Positions 1 through 8,063 of a stretch of 37,476 nucleotides of DNA are shown here, in pieces; within the stretch, counting starts at the first letter, position 1; each line of letters begins with the position of its first letter. The notes below the pieces were generated by a model. It did no database searches. It was not told the DNA's origin and saw only the letters and a list, made by a program, of their open reading frames with translations. Made by a program: the position numbers and the translations under genes. Origin of the DNA: a virus; IMG/VR virus record IMGVR_UViG_3300024475_000160, positions 1-37,476 of that record; one strand, written 5' to 3'.

Positions 1-141
1 TACAGTGTGAATAATTGTTGATATAGTGTACTTAAATTAATAATGAAGCAGAGATATGACGAAATAGGAGAGCAGTATGCCACATATTACATGGGATCAA
101 GAAACTAAGGACAAGTGGGTTGCGATTATGCAAGCTCACCA
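1..141. repeat. Terminal direct repeat, left copy (circular overlap)
   Basis: Bases 1-141 are identical to 37336-37476. The repeat runs from the promoter upstream of the first gene into its first codons, so the right copy is only the start of that gene again. This is how a circular contig looks when its ends overlap by one assembly k-mer; 141 is a common maximum k. A genuine short terminal repeat of packaged DNA is possible but less likely, because the repeat cuts through a gene at an arbitrary place. Confidence 0.95.
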
Positions 142-814
142 AGACGCTGATGATTTCATTCAAGGCTCTTGGTTTGATGAAGAGAGTGGAAAGGGGTGTT
201 TCTTTGGTTGCGCTATGCAAACTGAAAATAATCCACTTGAGCAGGCTATTGAAGATATGAAGCTCCCCGCCTGGCTCGTTTACTTAGCTGAAGAAATCCA
301 CGAGGGACTGCCTCGTGAAGATGCTAAAAAATGGCCTCTTACACTATGTAAGGCAATACCAGTAGATGTTGATATTGAAATGATTCAATGCGAGCTTTCT
401 ATACTTCGCCTAACTAAGCTCGCGGATAAAAATCCATCTGTTGCCGATGAGTGCAATAGAGTTATTCAGTGTTGCAAATCATTTATTGGCGGCGAGAGCG
501 ATATTGATTGGTTGAAGGAAGAGGAGAATTTAGCGCACTTTGCGGCGGAGTCAGCGCGGTTAGTAGAGCGTGACGCATTACTTCGCCTATTGAGTGGTAC
601 GAGAGCATCGCTATCACCAATCAACCACGGCGAAGACATCACCATCACACCACAAACGCGGGATGAAATTGTTTCTGAATTAGAGAAAGCTATTAATAAT
701 TTAGCTGTAATTGAGCAACTTCAACAGCAGACTGGACAGCTTGACTTACCAACAAGAATTGAAAATGGCAGCAAGCAAGTAAAAATCAAAGCACTACTGG
801 AGACGTTGAAATGA
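77..814 (+). CDS. Conserved phage/plasmid-type protein of unknown function (245 aa)
   Basis: First gene of the rightward unit, preceded by the ribosome binding site AGGAGAG. The N-terminal third holds a pattern (AHQDADDFIQG, then GCFFGCAMQT with two Cys, then PLEQAIEDMKLPAWL) that I recall from uncharacterised phage and plasmid proteins; no function is known to me. The C-terminal half is helical and charged with a possible coiled coil. It ends with an ATGA overlap onto the tiny ORF at 811. It contains one of the very few GATC sites in the genome (95-98). The N-terminal 22 codons recur at the right end of the window because of the circular overlap. Confidence 0.8.
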   Translation: MPHITWDQETKDKWVAIMQAHQDADDFIQGSWFDEESGKGCFFGCAMQTENNPLEQAIEDMKLPAWLVYLAEEIHEGLPREDAKKWPLTLCKAIPVDVDIEMIQCELSILRLTKLADKNPSVADECNRVIQCCKSFIGGESDIDWLKEEENLAHFAAESARLVERDALLRLLSGTRASLSPINHGEDITITPQTRDEIVSELEKAINNLAVIEQLQQQTGQLDLPTRIENGSKQVKIKALLETLK

Positions 815-900
815 AGTATGCAGTTTTTAAGCAAGAAACAATGGTAGAAAGCATCTTATCAGATATCGTTACAGCAGTAATGCTTGCCAGACGACAATAG
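811..900 (+). CDS. Very small ORF, translationally coupled (29 aa)
   Basis: The ATG at 811 overlaps the stop of the previous gene as ATGA, with GGAGA about 9 bases upstream, so coupled translation is plausible. The product begins MKYAVFKQET and ends in Ala-Arg-Arg-Gln. There is no recognisable domain. It may be a real micro-gene or only an open stretch; the coupled start is the main support. Confidence 0.4.
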   Translation: MKYAVFKQETMVESILSDIVTAVMLARRQ

Positions 901-930
901 CTAACACCCCAATTAACAGGAATTATTACT

Positions 931-1269
931 ATGAGTGAACTAAACACACCATACGAAACGCTACACGCATTCACTAACGAACAAGGTATCGAATGCGTAT
1001 CAGTTGTTGACTGCAACGGCATGCATGTCTTTGACTGCTACGAAGCTGATGCCAGTGAACTGTTGAGTCGTATTAATAGAGCAGAACAACAAAGCCTAGC
1101 CAGTATTCAAGCTGATGCTGTTGAGAAGCTATCTGAGCATTTCTACGAAAAAATGTTGAAAGCACGCGGTGAAATTAGTAAACAAGGTATAGATGTGTTT
1201 TTTCATAACTTTTCGGAAGATTTGTACAGGTACGCTCAACAACTACGCAACAGCAATGATGGTGAGTGA
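931..1269 (+). CDS. Hypothetical protein (112 aa)
   Basis: Preceded by ACAGGAA 9 bases before the ATG. The N-terminal half looks like a small alpha/beta fold (ending SVVDCNGMHVFDCYEADASELLSRI), followed by a long charged helix. A short hydrophobic strand next to NGMHVF is reminiscent of small phage proteins that carry one beta-sheet. I do not recognise the family. It is followed closely by the gene at 1286, in the same small-gene cluster that precedes the methyltransferase. Confidence 0.7.
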   Translation: MSELNTPYETLHAFTNEQGIECVSVVDCNGMHVFDCYEADASELLSRINRAEQQSLASIQADAVEKLSEHFYEKMLKARGEISKQGIDVFFHNFSEDLYRYAQQLRNSNDGE

Positions 1270-1285
1270 GTGAGGGGTGGATACA

Positions 1286-1510
1286 ATGAATTTAGACGAA
1301 TACAACAATGTACAAAGGGAAGCAAACGAATACTTTACTCTTACAGACTGTGCATATCTTGTGGATAAGTACGGTTTAGAGTATGTACTAGGTAACGTAC
1401 TAATGCTTATTAAGTCACCAGAAGATGCTGTACTATTACATAAACTGATGCGGCGTATTGGCCAATGCAAAGCAACTATGTACAATGTACCTAAAACAAC
1501 ACAGGAGTAA
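1286..1510 (+). CDS. Hypothetical protein (74 aa)
   Basis: The frame is open from a GTG at 1277, but I chose the ATG at 1286 because GAGGGG (1272-1277) lies 8 bases upstream of it. The product is mostly helical, with Tyr-rich N-terminal and Leu/Val-rich central parts (CAYLVDKYGLEYVLGNVLMLI). No domain recognised. A reverse-strand DnaA-box sequence (TGTGGATAA, 1360-1368) lies within the codons for VDK and is probably chance. Confidence 0.65.
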   Translation: MNLDEYNNVQREANEYFTLTDCAYLVDKYGLEYVLGNVLMLIKSPEDAVLLHKLMRRIGQCKATMYNVPKTTQE

Positions 1511-1516
1511 AATACT

Positions 1517-1687
1517 ATGAAACTATATGCAGTATCATTCTGGTGGTTAGCAAAAAAGCATGCTACAATTGTGGAGGCAGTGAGCCGACGTGAGGCAATG
1601 AATACACTTCAAGTGGACTATGTTGGGTGTGCTATTGAGTTATGTGAAGAATATAACCCTACAGACAACATTGAGGAGGAACTATAA
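1517..1687 (+). CDS. Small hypothetical protein (56 aa)
   Basis: ATG at 1517, with ACAGGAG 9 bases upstream, and a stop 2 bases before the methyltransferase start. It reads MKLYAVSFWWLAKKHATIVE and then a charged, acidic tail ending EEEL. This resembles small phage proteins of the same pattern (an aromatic beta-strand followed by a helix with paired Arg), whose function is unknown. Its tight spacing in the operon and good ribosome binding site support a real gene. Confidence 0.6.
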   Translation: MKLYAVSFWWLAKKHATIVEAVSRREAMNTLQVDYVGCAIELCEEYNPTDNIEEEL

Positions 1688-1689
1688 CT

Positions 1690-2562
1690 ATGAACGTACT
1701 GAGTCTTTTTGACGGGATGTCCTGCGGTCAGATAGCATTAAACCGCAGTGGTATCACTGTTGATAACTATTATGCTAGTGAGCTAGATACGTATGCTATA
1801 AAAGTGACGCAGGCTAATTATCCTAACACTTTCCAGCTTGGTGATGTTACCAAATGGCGTGATTGGGAGATAGACTGGTCTAGTATTGATTTACTGCTTG
1901 GTGGTTCACCTTGTCAAGGGTTTAGTTTTGCTGGCAAGCAATTGGCGTTTGACGATCCAAGAAGCAAACTGTTTTTTGTTTATGTTGATATTCTTAATCA
2001 CATCAAGAGTGTCAATCCTGATGTAAATTACTTGCTTGAGAATGTAAGGATGAGAAAGGAATACTTGGCTATTATCAGTGAGCATCTAGGCGTTGAGCCT
2101 GTCTTTATCAATTCAGCATTGGTTTCTGCACAAAACAGACAAAGATATTATTGGTGTAATTGGCATATCGAGCAACCAAATGACAAATGTATCTTGTTAA
2201 AAGATATTATTGATAGTGAGTGTGGTAGCGTTAATTCAGCTAAAGATAAAAACCCTGAAATAAGCGGGGACTACTTACATTTTGACCCAGCAGGGAAGGG
2301 GCATAAATCACTATGCAATAGAGTTAACCTACCCAACTCTAAGCATAAATCACTATCTGGCACTAGCGGAGGTAATAAACATGGGGTTGTTGTTGACGAG
2401 CAGGAATTTACTTATAGAAAACTAACTCCTATAGAGTGCGAAAGACTGCAAACAGTCGATGATGGGTATACCGACCACGTAAGCAATACACAGCGTTACA
2501 AGATGCTTGGTAACGGCTGGACTGTTGATGTTATTGCTCATCTTTTTAAAGAAATACAATGA
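1690..2562 (+). CDS. DNA (cytosine-5-)-methyltransferase
   Basis: Transfers a methyl group from S-adenosylmethionine to C5 of cytosine in a specific DNA site, probably to protect phage DNA from host restriction. C5-MTase motifs appear in order: motif I (LFDGMSCGQ, SAM binding), motif IV (GGSPCQGFSFAG, catalytic Cys75), motif VI (LLENVR), motif VIII (QNRQRYYW) and a motif IX/X-like C-terminus (KLTPIECERLQT, then MLGNGWTVDVI). At 290 aa it is compact with a short target-recognition region, so the recognised site cannot be told. GAGGAGG lies about 10 bases upstream. It stands between small unknown genes and the replication genes, and no partner endonuclease is nearby, so it looks like an orphan anti-restriction enzyme. 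It contains one of the rare GATC sites (1954), perhaps a sign of recent acquisition. Confidence 0.93.
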   Translation: MNVLSLFDGMSCGQIALNRSGITVDNYYASELDTYAIKVTQANYPNTFQLGDVTKWRDWEIDWSSIDLLLGGSPCQGFSFAGKQLAFDDPRSKLFFVYVDILNHIKSVNPDVNYLLENVRMRKEYLAIISEHLGVEPVFINSALVSAQNRQRYYWCNWHIEQPNDKCILLKDIIDSECGSVNSAKDKNPEISGDYLHFDPAGKGHKSLCNRVNLPNSKHKSLSGTSGGNKHGVVVDEQEFTYRKLTPIECERLQTVDDGYTDHVSNTQRYKMLGNGWTVDVIAHLFKEIQ

Positions 2563-2574
2563 GGCGGAATAAGT

Positions 2575-4236
2575 ATGTCTTACATAAGCACACACCAACC
2601 CTGTTTGAATACTGACTGTAACTCTAGTGATGGATTGAGCTACAGCGATACAGGACACGCTTACTGTTTCGTATGTGAGCAGACATTCTATAACGTAGAC
2701 GAACCAGAATACACAGTAAAACAGACAAGACCACATAGGACTAAGACTATGAAAGAAACAACTAGAGAGCGATTAACAGCCAGTACATTCCCAGCTGTAT
2801 CAGATAGAGGGTTATCAAGTGCTACTTGTAAGAAGTACAGCATACACAATCAATCAGGCGTGCTTACATTCGGCTATCACGATGAGAATAATGTACTAAT
2901 AGCGGCAAAAACTAGAACAGCTGATAAGAAGTTTACTATTGATGGGGAATGGAACGATACAGTGATGTTTGGTTCTTCTCATTTCTCTAAAGGTGGTAAA
3001 TTCCTGACTATCACAGAAGGCGAGATTGATGCTGCTAGCGTGTACCAGATGCAAGGCAGCCGCTATCCTGCTATATCAGTCCGTAATGGAGCAGGCTCAG
3101 CACTAAAGGACTGTAAAGATAACTATGAATACATAGACAGCTTTGAAACTATTGTCGTGTGCTTTGATGCTGATGAAGTAGGTAAAGAAGCGGCTAAGAA
3201 GATTGGTGAATTATTTGGCAACAAGTGTCGCATAGTAAAGCACTATAAGGCCTATAAAGATGCCAATGACTACTTAGTACACAACGACGGTAAGACATTT
3301 GCAGATGCTTGGTGGAAAGCGGAACAGTATATTCCTGATGGTATCGTACAGACTTCACAGCAATGGGACTTAGTACAAGAACCATTACAGTTACCTGTAG
3401 CGTGTTATCCTTGGAAAGGATTAAACCAACTTACCTATGGCATACGCCTATCTGAGGTAGTAACTATCACAGCAGGCTCAGGACTAGGTAAGTCTCAATT
3501 ACTACGTGAGACGTTTAATCACTTACTTAATACAACAGAATTTAAAATAGGGGGTCTATTCCTAGAAGAGAATATTAAGAAGACAATGCTATCATTGATG
3601 TCACTGGAAGCAGGGCAACCATTACACTTACCGCAAGTAGAATTCACGGAAGAGGGGTGGTTTGTACCTACAGGAGAGCGACTAGACTTCACAGGACTGA
3701 AAGAAACTTTTGATAATCAGTTTGGACACGATAGAGTATATTTATTTGACCATTTTGGGTCTACACAGATTGACAATATAGTATCTCGAATTAAGTACAT
3801 GGCAAAAGCTAAGGATTGTAAGATTATATTCCTTGACCATATTAGTATCGTTATATCAGGACAAGAAAATGGTGATGAGCGCAAAGCAATAGATGAGATT
3901 ATGACTAGACTACGCATGGTAGCACAGGAAATGGATATACTAATCATAGCCGTATCCCACTTAAAGCGACCAGACGGTAAAGGGCATGAAGACGGTGCAG
4001 CTACCTCTCTAAGCCAGCTACGAGGCTCAGGTTCAATCGCACAGTTAAGTGATATAGTAATTGGTTTAGAGCGTGATAGTCAAAACGACGATGCTAAGAT
4101 ACGCAATACAACTAAAGTACGTGTACTAAAGAACAGGTTCAGCGGCGATACAGGTCATGCTTGTGATTTACTATTCAATAGAGAAAGTGGTAGGATGACA
4201 GAAACAGAAGCAGCAGACGAATTAGAGGAACTATAG
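2575..4236 (+). CDS. Bifunctional DNA primase-helicase (T7 gp4-like)
   Basis: Makes RNA primers and unwinds the replication fork as a hexamer, working with the PolA and SSB encoded downstream. The N-terminus has a zinc ribbon with Cys10, Cys15, Cys31 and Cys34. The TOPRIM primase core has TEGEID (Glu148, Glu150, Asp152) and CFDADEVG (Asp198, Asp200). The C-terminal DnaB/RecA-type helicase has Walker A AGSGLGKSQ (Lys306), Walker B KIIFLDH and a later HLKRPDGKGHEDG loop. The 553 aa length matches T7 gp4 (566 aa). It is followed after 2 bases by the HTH gene. The presence of both modules means no separate DnaG or DnaB is needed. Confidence 0.95.
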   Translation: MSYISTHQPCLNTDCNSSDGLSYSDTGHAYCFVCEQTFYNVDEPEYTVKQTRPHRTKTMKETTRERLTASTFPAVSDRGLSSATCKKYSIHNQSGVLTFGYHDENNVLIAAKTRTADKKFTIDGEWNDTVMFGSSHFSKGGKFLTITEGEIDAASVYQMQGSRYPAISVRNGAGSALKDCKDNYEYIDSFETIVVCFDADEVGKEAAKKIGELFGNKCRIVKHYKAYKDANDYLVHNDGKTFADAWWKAEQYIPDGIVQTSQQWDLVQEPLQLPVACYPWKGLNQLTYGIRLSEVVTITAGSGLGKSQLLRETFNHLLNTTEFKIGGLFLEENIKKTMLSLMSLEAGQPLHLPQVEFTEEGWFVPTGERLDFTGLKETFDNQFGHDRVYLFDHFGSTQIDNIVSRIKYMAKAKDCKIIFLDHISIVISGQENGDERKAIDEIMTRLRMVAQEMDILIIAVSHLKRPDGKGHEDGAATSLSQLRGSGSIAQLSDIVIGLERDSQNDDAKIRNTTKVRVLKNRFSGDTGHACDLLFNRESGRMTETEAADELEEL

Positions 4237-4238
4237 CT

Positions 4239-4463
4239 ATGACGCAAAAAGAAAGAGTAGAGAGGTGGTTAAAAATAAGAGGCTCTATCACGCCCATCGA
4301 AGCCCTAGACGAGCTAGGAGTACATAACCTATCAGCAGTCATCCTAAGACTTAGCCAAGAAGGCTATAACATTAAAAAAGGAAGTAAGAGCAAGATAGGA
4401 AGGTACGGGGATGTAAAATTCACTGAGTACACCCTACATAAAGGAGAAGGAGCAGAGCTATGA
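4239..4463 (+). CDS. Small helix-turn-helix protein (HTH_39-like)
   Basis: 74 aa. The N-terminal half follows the pattern of phage winged-helix proteins of the PF14090 type (WLKIRGSITPIEALDELGVHNLSAVILRLSQEGYNI). The C-terminal half is basic and then ends in a short acidic tail. It probably binds DNA; whether it regulates transcription or assists replication is unknown. It is sandwiched between helicase and polymerase, its stop overlapping the polymerase start (ATGA), so it is made together with the replisome. The operators at 34431-34528 and the DnaA-box regions are conceivable targets, but this is speculation. Confidence 0.75.
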   Translation: MTQKERVERWLKIRGSITPIEALDELGVHNLSAVILRLSQEGYNIKKGSKSKIGRYGDVKFTEYTLHKGEGAEL

Positions 4464-6097
4464 TAGCACTAGACATTGAGACTAACTATGCACACGATAC
4501 AATATGGTGCGTAGTGACTAAGAACGAGAAGGAAGAGACTAAGGTATTCTTAGACAAGGAAGGCTTACAGGACTATTTAGACGGTGACGAAGTATCCGCA
4601 CATAACGGGATTGCCTTTGACTTCTACTTACTAGAGAAACTATGGGGAATAACTATCCCTGAAGAGAATCAAGTCGATACCTTGATACTATCACGCCTCC
4701 TTAAACCAGCCCGTATAGGAGGGCACTCACTAGCAGCTTGGGGAGATAGACTAAAGCAGCCTAAGTTAGATAATGCAGAGATTGACTTTGATGGTGGCTT
4801 AACCTATGAAATGATTACTTACTGTAAAGGAGACGTAGAAACACTATGGGTACTGACTAAATACCTCACTAAAGAATTAGCTAAGTGGAAAAACAGTCAG
4901 CAGTCTATTGAATTAGAGTACAAGGTACAACGTATTATTCATCAACAGAAACTAAATGGTTTTAAACTAGATGAGCAACACGCATCGTGCTACTTAGGTG
5001 AAGTACAAAGCCGTATGGGTATGATTGAAGCTGAGTTACAGGAAGTATTTCCACCTATTGTTACTGAGAGGTACAGCGAGAAAACAGGGAAACGTTTAAA
5101 GGATAACGTAGAGGTGTTTAACGTAGGCTCACGCCAGCAGATAGCTAAGAGATTGACACCGCTAGGAGCTAAGTTTACTGAGACAACAGAGAAAGGAAGC
5201 CCTATTGTTAATGAGCCAGTACTAGAAGGTATAGACCTACCAGAGGCTAAGTTATGCCTTGAGTACCTCACATTGCAGAAGAGAGCGAGCATGGTATCCT
5301 CATGGCTTGACAAACTAGGAGGTGATGGCAGAGTACATGGCGGTGTTATTACTAACGGTGCAGTAACAGGTAGAATGACACACAATAGCCCTAACATGGG
5401 TCAAATAACATCAGAGAAGGAGTCGAGGGCTGCATGGATAGTAGACGAGGGGAACTTGTTAGTCGGTATCGACTTATCAGGTATTGAACTACGTTGCTTG
5501 GCACACTACATGAAGGACGAAGAATGGACTAAGGAATTATTAGAAGGGGATATACACACTAAGAACCAATTAGCGGCTGGCTTACCAGAGAGGGCACAAG
5601 CTAAGACTATGATATATGCTACACTATATGGTGCAGGTACAGCTAAGATAGGCAGTATAGTAGGCGGTGGTACTAGAGACGGGAAGCGCATCCTAGATAA
5701 CTTCTATGAGAATACGCCAGCGTTAGTAGCACTGAAAGAGAAAGTAGCCAAGCACGTAACTAAGAATGGTTATTTAACTGCGCTAGATGGTAGACGATTA
5801 GAGGTACGTTCTGAACATTCAGCATTGAATACACTACTACAATCATGTGGAGCTGTAGTAGCTAAACAGTGGCTAGTAGAACTATGGAGACTACTCGAAC
5901 TATCTAACTTAGCTGGGCAAGTTAAGCAGGTAGCTATGGTACACGATGAGGTACAGTTAGAAGTCCCCGCTAATCATGCAGAGGAAGTAGGTAAACTAGC
6001 TGTAGAAGCTGCCCTACTAGCTGGAACATCACTAGGCTTTAGTGTACCAGTCGATGCAGAGTATAAAATAGGTAAAGATTGGAGTGAAACTCATTGA
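4460..6097 (+). CDS. DNA polymerase, family A (T7 gp5/Pol I-like) with 3'-5' exonuclease
   Basis: The replicative polymerase. The N-terminal proofreading exonuclease has Exo I LDIET (Asp5, Glu7), Exo II SAHNGIAFDF and Exo III YCKGDVE. The polymerase domain has motif A GIDLSGIELR (Asp338), motif B RAQAKTMIYATLYG and motif C VHDEVQLE (Asp496, Glu497). In motif B the residue matching E. coli Pol I Phe762 is Tyr386, as in T7 polymerase; Tyr here is linked to fast synthesis and virulent phages. It is short (545 aa against 704 for T7 gp5), with no 5'-nuclease domain; that activity is encoded separately at 6596. The last codons overlap the promoter for the SSB gene. Confidence 0.96.
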   Translation: MIALDIETNYAHDTIWCVVTKNEKEETKVFLDKEGLQDYLDGDEVSAHNGIAFDFYLLEKLWGITIPEENQVDTLILSRLLKPARIGGHSLAAWGDRLKQPKLDNAEIDFDGGLTYEMITYCKGDVETLWVLTKYLTKELAKWKNSQQSIELEYKVQRIIHQQKLNGFKLDEQHASCYLGEVQSRMGMIEAELQEVFPPIVTERYSEKTGKRLKDNVEVFNVGSRQQIAKRLTPLGAKFTETTEKGSPIVNEPVLEGIDLPEAKLCLEYLTLQKRASMVSSWLDKLGGDGRVHGGVITNGAVTGRMTHNSPNMGQITSEKESRAAWIVDEGNLLVGIDLSGIELRCLAHYMKDEEWTKELLEGDIHTKNQLAAGLPERAQAKTMIYATLYGAGTAKIGSIVGGGTRDGKRILDNFYENTPALVALKEKVAKHVTKNGYLTALDGRRLEVRSEHSALNTLLQSCGAVVAKQWLVELWRLLELSNLAGQVKQVAMVHDEVQLEVPANHAEEVGKLAVEAALLAGTSLGFSVPVDAEYKIGKDWSETH

Positions 6098-6122
6098 CGA
6101 ATAGGAAACATAATGGTATAAT
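6094..6122 (+). promoter_or_regulatory. Sigma-70-type promoter before the SSB gene
   Basis: TTGACG (6094-6099), a 17-bp spacer, then a perfect TATAAT (6117-6122). The -35 overlaps the polymerase stop codon. It should boost expression of SSB and the genes after it, as SSB is needed in large amounts. Confidence 0.8.
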
Positions 6123-6188
6123 ACTCACTAAGTTTTAGAGACAACTATAAAGGCTCTACTTAATTTTAATACAAACAAGGAATACAAC

Positions 6189-6596
6189 ATGGCTACTATT
6201 GCAAAAATCAAAGGCGTAAAACTTTATTGGGCATACCTAGCGAAAGAAAACGATATGTCAGGTAAGTATCAGGTAGACTTATGTGACCTACCACAATCAA
6301 CAGTTTCAAACCTTGAAGCTAAGGGCGTTACAGTGCAAAACAAAGGCGACGAACGAGGATTCTACGTTACAGCTAAGTCTAGTTACCCTATCAATGTGTA
6401 CGATACAGAAGGTGATTCAATTCGCGGTGAGATTGTAGGTAATGAAACGGAGGCAGATGTAGTAGTATCATTTTACGACTGGACATTTAAGAAAACTAAA
6501 GGAGTATCAATAGGCGTACAGAAGATTATAGTAACTACACTAGAACAGTTTGATGCTGACGGTGATATTGACTTAGATGAATTAGAGGAGCTATAG
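6189..6596 (+). CDS. Single-stranded DNA-binding protein (T7 gp2.5-like)
   Basis: 135 aa. It has the layout of phage OB-fold ssDNA-binding proteins: a beta-rich core (IKGVKLYWAYLAKENDMSGKYQVDLCDL, then GFYVTAKSSYPINVYD and VVVSFYDWTFKKTKGVSIGVQKIIV) and a strongly acidic C-terminal tail (FDADGDIDLDELEEL). The tail is typical of proteins that dock on the polymerase and helicase. It is expressed from its own promoter at 6094-6122, with AAGGAAT about 9 bases before the ATG. The stop overlaps the GTG start of the exonuclease (TAGTG). Confidence 0.88.
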   Translation: MATIAKIKGVKLYWAYLAKENDMSGKYQVDLCDLPQSTVSNLEAKGVTVQNKGDERGFYVTAKSSYPINVYDTEGDSIRGEIVGNETEADVVVSFYDWTFKKTKGVSIGVQKIIVTTLEQFDADGDIDLDELEEL

Positions 6597-7312
6597 TGCA
6601 TAAGATAGCATTGATTGATGCGGATATTATATCCTACCGTGTCGGCTTTGCTTGTCAAGATGAGAACGATGAACGCTACGTAGCTAGGACAGTGCGTAGT
6701 TTCATCACTGACATCCTTATTGAATTAGAGGACGTAGAGGACTATGAGTGCTTCCTAACAGGTAAAGGTAATTTCCGTACACAATACGCAGTAACCCAAG
6801 AATACAAGGGAAACCGTAAAGGGAACGAAAGACCTAAGTGGATTGACTACATAAGGGAAGTACTAGAGACTGATTACGATGCCAGTGTATCAGCAGGGCA
6901 AGAAGCAGACGACGATATAGCTATCAGAGCTACTGAACTAGGTGAAGATTGCGTACTATGCTCAGTAGATAAAGACTTCGACCAGATAAAAGGACATAAG
7001 TATAACTTTGTAAAGAAAGAAAGGTACTACATAACAGAGGAGGAAGGGCTTCTTAATTTCTATTGCCAATTCTTAGAAGGAGACACAGTAGATAACATTA
7101 AAGGTGTGAGAGGGATAGGTAAGAAAACAGCACGTAAACTACTGGAAGGCAAGTCAGAGGAGGAAATGTTCAATATATGTACCGAGAAGCTAGAGTCCTA
7201 CGATAGAGCATTAGAGAACGGTATATTGCTTTATCTTAGACGTAAGCCTAACGAAGTCTGGGAAGCACCAGTACCGAGGCCTGACTCAGTAAACCTAAAG
7301 GAGGTAGAGTGA
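6596..7312 (+). CDS. 5'-3' exonuclease, flap endonuclease (FEN) family
   Basis: Removes RNA primers and degrades DNA in phage replication, like T7 gp6. The N-terminal PIN-like core has IALIDADIISYR (metal-binding Asp) and EADDDIAIRA, then CSVDKDFDQI. A helix-hairpin-helix/H2TH region follows (GDTVDNIKGVRGIGKKTARKLL). The start is GTG at 6596, overlapping the SSB stop, with AGAGGAG 6 bases upstream; there is no better ATG. Its 238 aa are shorter than T7 gp6 (300 aa). Confidence 0.92.
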   Translation: MHKIALIDADIISYRVGFACQDENDERYVARTVRSFITDILIELEDVEDYECFLTGKGNFRTQYAVTQEYKGNRKGNERPKWIDYIREVLETDYDASVSAGQEADDDIAIRATELGEDCVLCSVDKDFDQIKGHKYNFVKKERYYITEEEGLLNFYCQFLEGDTVDNIKGVRGIGKKTARKLLEGKSEEEMFNICTEKLESYDRALENGILLYLRRKPNEVWEAPVPRPDSVNLKEVE

Positions 7313-7313
7313 C

Positions 7314-7694
7314 ATGGTTAAACGGAGAAGTAAAAATGATTACTACCGTTCAGGGCTAGAAGGAAAAGTAGCTAAGTTACTGCCTAAGTCATTTGAGTAT
7401 GAGCCCTTCGCGATAGAGTATGTAACTCACAGGAAGTATACGCCTGACTTCGTACACGAAAACATTCTAATAGAAGTAAAGGGGTTTTTCAGAGTAGGGG
7501 ATACACAGAAGTACAAGGCTATTAGAGATAGTATCCTAGGCACAGGCGAGTTAGTATTCCTACTGGCTGACGAGAACAAGAAGGTACGCAAAGGCTCTAA
7601 AATGACAATGGGGCAATGGTGCGTCAAGGAAGGTATTAAGCATTTCGATGTTAAGCATATCGAGAACTTACTAGCATACTGCGAGGTGACATAA
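7314..7694 (+). CDS. Endonuclease I, Holliday junction resolvase (T7 gp3-like)
   Basis: Cleaves branched DNA, resolving recombination intermediates and helping host DNA breakdown. It matches T7 endonuclease I closely in pattern: YRSGLEGKVAK with Glu16, KYTPDF with Asp45, and LIEVKG with Glu54 and Lys56. These correspond to the T7 catalytic set Glu20, Asp55, Glu65, Lys67. C-terminal MGQWCVKEGIKH corresponds to the T7 YGEFCEKHGIKF segment. The 126 aa length is a little short of T7 gp3 (149 aa). It starts 1 base after the exonuclease stop, and its own stop overlaps the next start (TAATG). Confidence 0.93.
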   Translation: MVKRRSKNDYYRSGLEGKVAKLLPKSFEYEPFAIEYVTHRKYTPDFVHENILIEVKGFFRVGDTQKYKAIRDSILGTGELVFLLADENKKVRKGSKMTMGQWCVKEGIKHFDVKHIENLLAYCEVT

Positions 7695-7870
7695 TGTCAT
7701 TTACAGAGAAGGAGTTAGCTGAGAAACTTAAACAGCTAGATGAGATAACATTACTAGAACTACTAGAGATTAACTCAGAGGATATTGTTGACCGTTTTAT
7801 GGACTACATAGAAGATAGACGAGAGAACTTTGAGGACGACCTAGAGGATGAGGAATTAGATTATGTTTAA
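7694..7870 (+). CDS. Small acidic protein (58 aa)
   Basis: ATG at 7694 overlaps the endonuclease stop (TAATG). The product (MSFTEKELAEKLKQLDEITL, then LELLEINSEDIVDRFMDYIE and an acidic tail) is entirely helical. I recall similar small acidic proteins in the replication regions of other podoviruses, always of unknown function. Its stop lies 8 bases inside the next gene. The coupled position supports a real gene. Confidence 0.65.
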   Translation: MSFTEKELAEKLKQLDEITLLELLEINSEDIVDRFMDYIEDRRENFEDDLEDEELDYV

Positions 7871-8063
7871 GAAGCATCCAGTGACAGGAGAATGGTTATT
7901 CATGGACTACCCTATATGGGGAGGTTGGCTGCCTTTCATAGGCTTTAGGAAAGTATACGTAGACGACGGAGTGGCAGGTGAAGGTATCTATAATTCATTT
8001 GGCATTGAGTGGTTACTATATGGTTTCCACTTCCTAATCAGTAAGAGGGAGGACATACTATGA
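7863..8063 (+). CDS. Hypothetical aromatic-rich protein (66 aa)
   Basis: Starts inside the end of the 58-aa gene and ends with an ATGA overlap onto the phosphatase gene. It is rich in Trp, Phe, Tyr and Gly (WLFMDYPIWGGWLPFIGFRK, then GIEWLLYGFHFLI). The hydrophobic stretches could lie on or in the membrane, but they are short and broken by charged residues. No family recognised. Confidence 0.6.
   Translation: MFKKHPVTGEWLFMDYPIWGGWLPFIGFRKVYVDDGVAGEGIYNSFGIEWLLYGFHFLISKREDIL

Noticed and set aside
1360-1368. Reverse DnaA box TGTGGATAA
   Set aside because: A single site on the opposite strand inside a coding region; one such match by chance is not surprising in 37 kb.
1690-2562. Complete restriction-modification system
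   Set aside because: Only a methyltransferase is present; no neighbouring gene shows a restriction nuclease motif.
7314-7694. Homing endonuclease
   Set aside because: The catalytic residues and the place in the replication operon match T7 endonuclease I, not an HNH or GIY-YIG homing enzyme.
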